From: Methylophilus glucosoxydans
GTDB taxonomy: Bacteria; Pseudomonadota; Gammaproteobacteria; Burkholderiales; Methylophilaceae
Assembly (NCBI RefSeq): GCF_042676145.1
Contig: NZ_JBHTJW010000003.1
Coordinates: 62,001-126,000, forward strand
Direction of reading: 5' to 3'
DNA length: 64,000 bases
A program made the translations under genes and the position numbers. The notes under the pieces are model-generated. The model did not search any database. It was not told the DNA's origin and saw nothing but the letters and a program-made list of their open reading frames with translations. Shown here piece after piece: positions 25,729-32,865 of this stretch; positions within the stretch are counted from its first letter, which is position 1; every line of letters starts with the position of its first letter.

Positions 25729-25763
25729 CAATCCACAAAGTTATCCACAGATTTTGTGGATAG
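25729..25763. promoter_or_regulatory. cluster of DnaA-box-like sequences
   Basis: Within 35 bases there are CAATCCACA (25729-25737), the exact consensus TTATCCACA (25741-25749) and the inverted TGTGGATAG (25755-25763, i.e. CTATCCACA). An AT-rich stretch lies just to the left (25603-25720). This may be a DnaA-binding site that regulates mtnA or titrates DnaA. A replication origin is not supported, since no dnaA/dnaN or origin genes are near. Confidence 0.4.
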
Positions 25764-25848
25764 CAAAATACGGTGTTTGTCCTACAAGAAAAGCAAGTGG
25801 TTTTACAAACTTTACAATTACTAATCGGTGCTTGGCCAGGCCTCTCAT

Positions 25849-26931
25849 ATGCACATTCAATCCCAACATTTCCGTAGCATTTGGCAACAAGCCAACGCTG
25901 TTTATATCATTGACCAGACACGGTTGCCGTTTGATTTTGTGACGGTGGAATTAACGTCTTTGGCGCAAATATGTCATGCCATCCGCCACATGCAGGTCCG
26001 TGGTGCACCCCTCATTGGAGCTGCGGCAGCCTATGGTGTGGCGTTAGGTATTCAGCAGGATGCCAGCGATGAACACTTGCAGGCGGTGGTAAAGCAGCTG
26101 ATCGCCACGCGACCGACTGCCGTCAATCTGGCCTGGGCGGCACAGCGCATGCAACAGACGTTAATGCCGCTGGCTGTGGCGCAACGCGCAGCTGCCGCTT
26201 GGCTGGCGGCACAAGCGATTGCTGATGAGGATGTGGCGCAGAATCTGGCGATTGGCCAGCACGGTAAAGCCTTGATCGCTGAAAAGGCCACGGTGGATGC
26301 CAATCAGGCTGTGAATATTTTGACCCATTGCAATGCCGGGTGGTTGGCCACGGTGGATGGCGGGACGGCCTTGGCGCCGATTTACGCCGCGCATGATGCA
26401 GGTCTGAAAGTACATGTCTGGGTAGATGAAACGCGGCCACGCAACCAGGGTGCCAGCCTGACCGCCTGGGAGCTGGCGCAACACGGGGTTCCGCATACGG
26501 TGATTGCCGATAATGCTGGCGGCCATCTGATGCAGCATGGTCAGGTAGATCTGGTCATCGTCGGTGCAGATCGTGTCACCAGTCAAGGGGATGTCTGCAA
26601 CAAGATAGGCACCTATTTAAAAGCGCTGGCAGCATTTGATCAGCAAATCCCGTTTTATGCTGCGGTGCCGACGCCGACCATAGACTGGCAGATCGCACGC
26701 GGCGCAGAGATCGAGATTGAAATGCGTGATGCGGATGAGGTGGCTTATATGCAAGGGCAGACTGCAACAGGAGACATACAGACGGTCCGGGTGATTCCGC
26801 GTGAAAGCCCGGCATTGAATCCGGCGTTTGATGTGACGCCAGCCAGGCTGGTGACAGGGGTGATTACCGAGCATGGGGTGTTTGCCCCAGACCAGTTGCA
26901 TGCGCTGAAAACGCATAGTCTGGGCGATTAA
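25849..26931 (+). CDS. mtnA: 5-methylthioribose-1-phosphate isomerase
   Basis: The enzyme converts 5-methylthioribose 1-phosphate (or 5-deoxyribose 1-phosphate) to the ribulose 1-phosphate form during disposal of the SAM by-products methylthioadenosine and 5'-deoxyadenosine. The 360-residue sequence has MQVRGAPLIGAAAAYG, the catalytic Cys in ILTHCNAGWLAT and the catalytic Asp in VGADRVTSQGDVCNKIGTY. The ATG at 25849 is preferred over a GTG at 25828. A FucA-like aldolase gene follows after one base, which suggests the DHAP-shunt branch and not the full methionine salvage cycle. Confidence 0.95.
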   Translation: MHIQSQHFRSIWQQANAVYIIDQTRLPFDFVTVELTSLAQICHAIRHMQVRGAPLIGAAAAYGVALGIQQDASDEHLQAVVKQLIATRPTAVNLAWAAQRMQQTLMPLAVAQRAAAAWLAAQAIADEDVAQNLAIGQHGKALIAEKATVDANQAVNILTHCNAGWLATVDGGTALAPIYAAHDAGLKVHVWVDETRPRNQGASLTAWELAQHGVPHTVIADNAGGHLMQHGQVDLVIVGADRVTSQGDVCNKIGTYLKALAAFDQQIPFYAAVPTPTIDWQIARGAEIEIEMRDADEVAYMQGQTATGDIQTVRVIPRESPALNPAFDVTPARLVTGVITEHGVFAPDQLHALKTHSLGD

Positions 26932-26932
26932 C

Positions 26933-27580
26933 ATGAGCAAGCGCTCGCCTGCGCAACAGTTGTTATACACGGCCCAGCAAATGGCCCTGACTGGCCTGAA
27001 TAAAGGCACCTCTGGCAACGCCAGTGTCCGGCTAGAAACGGGTTTTCTGGTGACGCCTTCTGGCGTGCCGGCAGAACAGCTGCATGTTGACAGCATGGTA
27101 CATATGGATTGGCAAGGCCGGGCTGAAGCCGGGAAAAACCCCTCCAGCGAATGGCGTTTTCATCTGGATATTTTACAGGCGCGGCCTGAAGTTAATGCGG
27201 TTGTGCATTGCCACAGCATGTTTGCGACTACGGTAGCCTGCATGGGGCACGACGTGCCGCCGTTTCATTACATGATTGCCAGCGTGGGTGGAGATAATAT
27301 CCGTTGCGCGCCCTACGCCTTGTTTGGCACCCAGGCGCTGTCTGAGGTTGCGCTCGCTGCATTGCATGAGCGCAAGGCCTGTTTGCTGGCACATCATGGC
27401 ATGATCGCGCTGGGCAAGGATTTATCCCACGCACTGGCCGTGGCGGTAGAAGTGGAAAACCTGTGTGAGCAGTACTGGCGACTGTTACAAGTTGGGCAGC
27501 TCCGCTTGCTGACGCCTGCGCAAATGCTTGAAGTCCATGCCCAATTTAAAGGCTATGGGCAATGGCGTGATCCGGTTTAA
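26933..27580 (+). CDS. FucA-like class II aldolase (probable DHAP-shunt aldolase)
   Basis: The 215-residue protein is a zinc class II aldolase. It shows LNKGTSGNASVR, the phosphate and acid region NPSSEWRFH, zinc ligands in VVHCHS and LLAHHGMIA, and HYMIASVGGDNI. These are strongly like E. coli fuculose-1-phosphate aldolase and less like the dehydratase MtnB. Coupled to mtnA by a one-base gap, it most likely splits 5-methylthioribulose or 5-deoxyribulose 1-phosphate into dihydroxyacetone phosphate plus an aldehyde (the Ald2 role). MtnB or an unrelated sugar-phosphate aldolase are the alternatives. No mtnC, mtnD or mtnK is in the window. Confidence 0.82.
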   Translation: MSKRSPAQQLLYTAQQMALTGLNKGTSGNASVRLETGFLVTPSGVPAEQLHVDSMVHMDWQGRAEAGKNPSSEWRFHLDILQARPEVNAVVHCHSMFATTVACMGHDVPPFHYMIASVGGDNIRCAPYALFGTQALSEVALAALHERKACLLAHHGMIALGKDLSHALAVAVEVENLCEQYWRLLQVGQLRLLTPAQMLEVHAQFKGYGQWRDPV

Positions 27581-27591
27581 TTACACCGGAT
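27570..27591. terminator. stem-loop at the convergent end of the aldolase gene
   Basis: ATCCGGT / ACCGGAT, seven-base perfect stem with an eight-base loop, overlapping the last codons of the aldolase gene and ending just before the convergent gene at 27596. No T-run on either side, so termination is uncertain. Confidence 0.35.
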
Positions 27592-27595
27592 GGAT

Positions 27596-28147
27596 TTAGA
27601 GTTTTGGAAATAGCGCCAGGGTGGTCATGCGCAATAGAGCGCCAGGGTCACAAATGTAGGTGTTCTGTTTCATCTCGCTAGCGGATGGAGGTACTGCGAG
27701 GATGGCTTCTGCGGGAGCAAAGCATTTGAGCAGAACGCCACCGGATTCTACGGCGTTGAGTCCTTTGGCATAGCTGGTGGCCAGCGCCTCCGAGGGTGTC
27801 CAGCAAAAGCCAATCTGGTCTTGATCAAACAAAAACCAGCTTTCGCCACGATACAGGGTCAGTCCCTGCAGCGGTTGATGCCGCGTGTCGGCCAAGCATT
27901 TTTTCAGCACGCGCAGTACCAATGCGTCATTTTTAATCAAGGCGCGCAAATCGCCGCCATATTGTCGCCACAATGCGGCAATGCTTGATTGGTCAAAGCC
28001 GGATTCATCCTGAATCCGGCCGATGTATTCGAAGGTTTGCCGCCATAAAGCAGCATCCACGGTATTCACGTACTGACCATGACAAAACTGCCTGGCCAGC
28101 GACTGTACGGAGACACTTTGCATACGTATTGAATCAGGCGTCTTCAT
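27596..28147 (-). CDS. putative ADP-ribosyltransferase-fold protein
   Basis: I do not recognise a named family. The 183-residue protein has GLTLYRGESWFLF in the middle, then CWTPSEALATSYAKG and GGVLLKCFAPAEAILAVPP. This order (Arg in a YRG strand, a Ser/Thr strand before a helix with A..Y, then paired strands) follows the mono-ADP-ribosyltransferase fold. It is echoed by the DraT encoded at 54580-55392 (LTLWRGVN, VSFTRNRERADEFG). The expected catalytic Glu region reads EMKQNTYICDP, where the usual second Glu is not evident, so activity is doubtful. The ATG at 28147 is used; the frame opens at a TTG at 28186. It follows aat-bpt on the same strand. Confidence 0.55.
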   Translation of the reverse strand: MKTPDSIRMQSVSVQSLARQFCHGQYVNTVDAALWRQTFEYIGRIQDESGFDQSSIAALWRQYGGDLRALIKNDALVLRVLKKCLADTRHQPLQGLTLYRGESWFLFDQDQIGFCWTPSEALATSYAKGLNAVESGGVLLKCFAPAEAILAVPPSASEMKQNTYICDPGALLRMTTLALFPKL

Positions 28148-28163
28148 CGCTGGCCCAGCTGGG

Positions 28164-28892
28164 TTAACGCACCCATACGCCCTCAATCAGTTTTTCCTGC
28201 GGCTGGAACTGCTGCTTGTAAGCCATTTTCTGGCTGTCTGCAATCCAGTAGCCCAGGTACAAATAGTCCAGGCCGAGTTGCTTGGCCCACTCGATTTGCC
28301 AGAGGATGCTATAGGTGCCATAACTCGCTTTGTCATGCGTATCATAAAACGTGTACACCGCAGACAGACCATCCATGACAATATCAATCACGCTGACCAT
28401 CTTGAGCTGCTGCTGTGCATCTCTAAACTCGACCATTACGCTATCTACATTGCTTTGACATAAAAACTGCTGGTATTGCGTCGCTTCGTCTTCTTGCGGC
28501 ATGGCTGACTCCAGACTGCTGGGATGACGCTGTTGCTGGTAGGTCAGGTACAGGGCGAAGTGTTCTGCATCATAACTGGCTTCACGGATGGTGGCCTGTA
28601 ACGGTGCATGCTTCTTAAATGCCCGTTGCTGGCTACGCGTGGCTTCAAACGCATGTACCGGTAAACGGACCGAAATGCAGGCATTGCAATGTTCGCAATG
28701 CGGCCGGTAAGCAAACTTGCCACTGCGGCGAAAGCCCTGCTGTATCAGTCCGCTATAGACGCGGCCATCTACCAGTGTCTGCGGTGTGGCAATCAGGCTT
28801 TGCGCCAGCTTTTTTGGCAGATAGCCACAGGTGTAAGCGGTGGTCACATAAAACTGTAATTTTTGCAGAGGTGCGTCGTTAGGTAGGGTCAT
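28164..28892 (-). CDS. bpt: leucyl (aspartyl/glutamyl) tRNA-protein transferase Bpt/Ate
   Basis: This 242-residue N-end-rule enzyme transfers an amino acid from tRNA to proteins with N-terminal Asp or Glu, making them substrates for ClpS/ClpAP. Signatures are TTAYTCGYLPKKLAQSL, the GFRRSGKFAYRPHCEHC (Cys pair) with NACISVRLPV, and DKASYGTYSILWQIE with YLYLGYWI near the end. Its start overlaps the end of aat by 14 bases, so the two transferases are translated together. A ClpS gene is not in the window. Confidence 0.95.
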   Translation of the reverse strand: MTLPNDAPLQKLQFYVTTAYTCGYLPKKLAQSLIATPQTLVDGRVYSGLIQQGFRRSGKFAYRPHCEHCNACISVRLPVHAFEATRSQQRAFKKHAPLQATIREASYDAEHFALYLTYQQQRHPSSLESAMPQEDEATQYQQFLCQSNVDSVMVEFRDAQQQLKMVSVIDIVMDGLSAVYTFYDTHDKASYGTYSILWQIEWAKQLGLDYLYLGYWIADSQKMAYKQQFQPQEKLIEGVWVR

Positions 28893-29577
28893 ATTGCACT
28901 AAATGCGTTAATTCTTCGATAAACCGGTCTCTGGGAATTTCATAAGCACCAAAACTGGCAAGTAACGGTGTATGCATCTGACAATCAATCATACCGACTT
29001 GTTGCGTGATTAACCATTTCACCAGATGCGCAAATGCCACCTTGGACGCATTGCTGACATGGTGAAACATGCTTTCACCATAAAACATGCGGCCAATCTT
29101 GACCCCATAACAACCGCCAACCAATTGCCCATCTTGCCAGGCTTCCATACTATGCGCGTAGCCCATGGCATGCAACTCGCTGTATGCCGCAATCATTTCA
29201 TTGGTGATCCATGAGCCGGATTGACCTAGGCGCGGGGTGGCAGCACACGCCTGCATCACGGCGGTAAACTGCGTATTCATACGTAACTCAAACGGCTGTT
29301 GCTGGATGACCTTGCGCAAGGAGCGGGTGATTTTCAGCGCTGGTGGAAACAGCACCATGCGTGGGTCCGGACTCCACCAGAGGATAGGCTCGCCCGGACT
29401 AAACCATGGAAAAATCCCTTGTTTGTAGGCGCTCAACAGGCGTCGTGGCGTCAGGCTACCGCCGATGGCGATCAGGCCGTTGGGCTCTGTCAACGCCTGC
29501 TGCAAGTTCGGGAATGGGGTCTCTGCTGCGAGAATGCGCACCGGCCCGCCCGGGAGAGGATAGTAATTGTCATGCAT
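28879..29577 (-). CDS. aat: leucyl/phenylalanyl-tRNA-protein transferase
   Basis: The 232-residue enzyme adds Leu or Phe to proteins with N-terminal Arg or Lys. Family motifs are FPNLQQALTEPNGLIAIGG, AYKQGIFPWFSPGEPILWWSPDPR, GSWITNEMIAAYSELH, GGCYGVKIGRMFYGESMFH and IDCQMHTPLLASFGA, each seen in order. It is the first gene of a minus-strand unit aat-bpt, perhaps continuing to the ART-fold gene. About 210 bases upstream (29578-29786) hold no supported gene. Confidence 0.96.
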   Translation of the reverse strand: MHDNYYPLPGGPVRILAAETPFPNLQQALTEPNGLIAIGGSLTPRRLLSAYKQGIFPWFSPGEPILWWSPDPRMVLFPPALKITRSLRKVIQQQPFELRMNTQFTAVMQACAATPRLGQSGSWITNEMIAAYSELHAMGYAHSMEAWQDGQLVGGCYGVKIGRMFYGESMFHHVSNASKVAFAHLVKWLITQQVGMIDCQMHTPLLASFGAYEIPRDRFIEELTHLVQYDPT

Positions 29578-29786
29578 AAACAGTCATTGCGGTGGTGTAG
29601 GGACGCAAGTTAATCGTATTACGGTTTAGTCGGCTCTCCATGATTGCCAGATACTGATGAGTCTGGTGATCACATAGCCATCCTTTAACGCACATGAGTA
29701 AAGTCAGCGTGATATTCAATACGTCATTAGGCACGCTTTATGCGGGACTGATACAGGCCCTTACCCGCACGCATCTGCATTTGGTA

Positions 29787-32570
29787 CTAGAACTTAAACG
29801 GATTGTGCTTGCTCGTCCATTCTATAACCTTATGGCCGGGGATGCCACGCGAGATGCCAAACCCTTGGGCATAGTCGCAGCCCAGTTCGGCCAGAATCTG
29901 CGCCTGCTCGGCTTTTTCGACGCCTTCAGCCACCACCTTGCGGCCGAAGTCGCGGCAGAGCGTAATCACGCCACGGATCACCGCCATGTCTTCCTGGTCA
30001 CTTAACATGTTATGGATAAAGGACTGATCAATTTTAATGATGTTGACTGGCAGGCGGCGCAAGTAAATCAGCGAGGAGTAGCCTGAGCCAAAATCATCAA
30101 TCGAGAATGCAACGCCCAGCGCCTGGCATTGCTGGATGACGCGGTTGACGCGGGCAAAATCGCTGATGGCAGCACTTTCGGTGATCTCGATATGCAGCTG
30201 TTGCGGCTTGATCATGGCATACTTTTTAAACAAGTCAGCCAATCGTTCCGGAAACTGCTTATGCATTAAATGCTGGGCGGCGATGTTGACGGAGACTTGT
30301 GTGTCCAAGCCCTGGCTTTGCCACTCGCTCAATTGGCGCAGGCTTTCTTCTATCACCCAGTTACCAATGTCCACAATCAGATTGGTATGTTCGACCGCGG
30401 TCAGGAAGTCGTTAGGGTAGAGCAGTCCGCGCACCGGATGCTGCCAGCGCAGCAAAGCCTCAAAACAGAAAATTTCACCAGACTGCATACAGACTTGCGG
30501 TTGGAAAACCAGGCGAATATGGTTGTTTTGGATGCCATGCAGCAAGTCCTTGAGCAACGCTTGCTGTTGCTGGGATTGCTGCGCAGACGCTAGGTCAAAC
30601 AAATGGCATTGATGCCCACCGTGCGTTTTGGCATGGTACATGGCATGGTCAGCATGCCGTAGCAAGGTGTCTGGCGGGTTGCGGTCTATCGGGTATAGCG
30701 TATAGCCAATGCTGGCTGAAATGGAAAACTTGAATTTATCTACCTTGAACGGTTTTTCAATCGCCGTCAGCAACTTTTTGAGCAGTCGTGCATATTCGTT
30801 GGCCGTCCGTAGCCCGCACAACAACATGGCAAATTCATCGCCTCCGAGCCTGGCCAGGGTATCTTGCGGTTTGAGCAGGCCATTCAGTCGGGCTGCCAGT
30901 TGCATGAGCAAACGGTCACCGTATTCGTGGCCGTATTGGTCATTGACGATTTTGAAGTCATCCAGGTCAATATAACAAATGGCCACCAGCGTCGACTGGC
31001 TTTCCGCTTCGTGTAGCGCTTGTTGCAATCGGCTCGAAAACAACACGCGGTTAGGCAGTTGCGTCAGCACATCATGATAAGCCAGATGCTCAAGCATGTT
31101 TTGTTGCTCTTTGGCGCGCGTAATGTCTGAGAAGAGGCCGACATAATGCTGAAATTCGCCCGCCTGGTTGAGCACTGGCGACAATTCGAGTTCTACCAGA
31201 TACTCATGACCTTGTTGATGACGGTTCCAGACCTCGCCCTGCCACTCCTGAAAGCCATGCTGGCTGTCATATAGAGACTGGAACAGGTCTGGTTGCTGAT
31301 AAGCGATGCCCAGTTGTTGCGGAGTTTTACCCATGACTTCAGGTTGTGCATAGCCTGTAATCACGCTGAAGGAGGGATTGCACTGAATGATATGCCCCTG
31401 GGTGTCGGTAATGAAAATTGCATCATGGGCATGGTCAAACACGCTGGAAGAGACCTTTAGCCGGCTGGCATTGGCCTGCAGCTGGCTCACCATTTCACGC
31501 AGGCGTCTGCGCATTTTAAGCATGTTGGCGATCAGGCTGTCGGGGGCTGCCGTGGTTTGGTCTTCGGCAAAGTCGCCGCTTTCAATCCGCATCAATAAAT
31601 GCTTGGCTGTCTCGGGATCGCCGCCCAAGGGGTTCAACACAAACCGCTGCAAGCCGCTGACAATGGCAATCAACACGACCAATGTCAGGATAAAGGTAAT
31701 GATCATCAAAGGCGACAGCGCGCCCAGTGCAGACCAGTAAGCCTCACTGGTCGGGTACACAATATTGATTTGAAAATCCCATTCTGGCACCTGCCGCGTG
31801 ACCTTGGTCCAGCGGTGCTGGCTATCTTTGAGGGCGGTTTCTGCCTCCAGGCGTGTCAGTCCATTGGTCAGAAAGCGGATATTGCCGTGTCCGTCGGTGA
31901 TGGCAACAAAGCCTTTTTTCAAAAATCCCCATTGCCGGATCGCCTGGTCAATGGCGTTAAAATCAAGCTTGTAACCGACGTACCAGGCCCCAATCAGGTT
32001 GCCGTGATTATCCTGCATGGGTTCATAGCGGGAGAGATATGATTCCCCAAGGATATCTACCACGCCAAAATAAGCCTGATTTTTTTGCAGTGCGACAATC
32101 GCCTTGCCAAACGGATCCAGCTCTGTGCCAAAGGCATTGGTGCCATCCGCTTTTTTGACATTGGTAGAAATCCGCAGAAACTGCCCGCCACGTTTGACAA
32201 AAATGGTGGCGGTACCGCTACCTATGCGTGTCACTGAATCGACCAGTAGTGTGCTGCCGGTTTGAGGGGTATCCCCAAATTGCAAGTTTGGGACGTCCAT
32301 TCCCAGTATCTGGGTCGTGCCGTTAATATTGGGCGGGCCTTCAAGCGAGCCATATTGTTTGAGCAAGGCCATACTTGAGAATACATGTTCGCTGACCAGG
32401 GTTTTCGCCGTGATCAACAGGTTGGACAGTTTTTGTGTTTCTTCCTGAGCCTGGGTTTCGATATTGTTTAAATGCGCGTTGAAAATAAATGCGAAAGAAA
32501 CTAGACCGATCAGCAACCCCAAGCTGGTAAGTGGTAAAAGGATTTTTTTTAAAAGAGTGTAGTGCTTCAT
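29787..32570 (-). CDS. membrane Cache-HAMP-PAS-GGDEF-EAL cyclic-di-GMP protein
   Basis: The 927-residue protein starts with a transmembrane helix (about 10-30), a large periplasmic Cache-type sensor (about 35-285), a second helix (about 290-310), a HAMP linker, a PAS domain (about 370-490; ITDTQGHIIQCNPSF), a GGDEF domain and an EAL domain. The cyclase site RLGGDEFAMLL is intact, but the inhibitory site reads KPQD and not RxxD. The EAL domain keeps FEALLRW, EITESAAISD, DDFGSGYSSL, KIDQSF and AEGVE, so phosphodiesterase activity is likely. It probably tunes cyclic-di-GMP in response to a small periplasmic ligand. Confidence 0.92.
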   Translation of the reverse strand: MKHYTLLKKILLPLTSLGLLIGLVSFAFIFNAHLNNIETQAQEETQKLSNLLITAKTLVSEHVFSSMALLKQYGSLEGPPNINGTTQILGMDVPNLQFGDTPQTGSTLLVDSVTRIGSGTATIFVKRGGQFLRISTNVKKADGTNAFGTELDPFGKAIVALQKNQAYFGVVDILGESYLSRYEPMQDNHGNLIGAWYVGYKLDFNAIDQAIRQWGFLKKGFVAITDGHGNIRFLTNGLTRLEAETALKDSQHRWTKVTRQVPEWDFQINIVYPTSEAYWSALGALSPLMIITFILTLVVLIAIVSGLQRFVLNPLGGDPETAKHLLMRIESGDFAEDQTTAAPDSLIANMLKMRRRLREMVSQLQANASRLKVSSSVFDHAHDAIFITDTQGHIIQCNPSFSVITGYAQPEVMGKTPQQLGIAYQQPDLFQSLYDSQHGFQEWQGEVWNRHQQGHEYLVELELSPVLNQAGEFQHYVGLFSDITRAKEQQNMLEHLAYHDVLTQLPNRVLFSSRLQQALHEAESQSTLVAICYIDLDDFKIVNDQYGHEYGDRLLMQLAARLNGLLKPQDTLARLGGDEFAMLLCGLRTANEYARLLKKLLTAIEKPFKVDKFKFSISASIGYTLYPIDRNPPDTLLRHADHAMYHAKTHGGHQCHLFDLASAQQSQQQQALLKDLLHGIQNNHIRLVFQPQVCMQSGEIFCFEALLRWQHPVRGLLYPNDFLTAVEHTNLIVDIGNWVIEESLRQLSEWQSQGLDTQVSVNIAAQHLMHKQFPERLADLFKKYAMIKPQQLHIEITESAAISDFARVNRVIQQCQALGVAFSIDDFGSGYSSLIYLRRLPVNIIKIDQSFIHNMLSDQEDMAVIRGVITLCRDFGRKVVAEGVEKAEQAQILAELGCDYAQGFGISRGIPGHKVIEWTSKHNPFKF

Positions 32571-32865
32571 TGTAAGTTTATGTAATTATTTTATAAGTAA
32601 TTTCCCCGTCCTGCATTTTTGTTTATACATGGCTTTACAACTGACTGCAATCATTTATAAGACCGGCCCCCTGTGCGAGCCCAATTTTAAATAAATGTCG
32701 TCTTATTTATTACACAAATATTTGGGAATGGTTTGTGGTGATGAATGATTGTGATTGATTTGGCCAGGTAAGGTGGCACTCACCTGAATGTTGTGAGAAA
32801 AATCTTTCAAATCAATCAATTAATGCGTAAAATGCGCAACTCTCAAGCATTAGCTGGTTACCCGC
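32571..32865. other. divergent intergenic region, no gene seen
   Basis: AT-rich region between the divergent cyclic-di-GMP and ygiQ genes. It must contain both promoters, but no hexamer pair, operator or RNA gene is convincing. Confidence 0.35.

Noticed and set aside
25729..25763. Replication origin
   Set aside because: Three DnaA-box-like sites beside AT-rich DNA, but no dnaA, dnaN, parAB or gidA nearby and too few boxes. Kept only as a regulatory candidate.
27596..28147. Second draT gene
   Set aside because: Only the ART-like core pattern is shared; the DraT N-terminal landmarks are missing and the catalytic Glu region differs.
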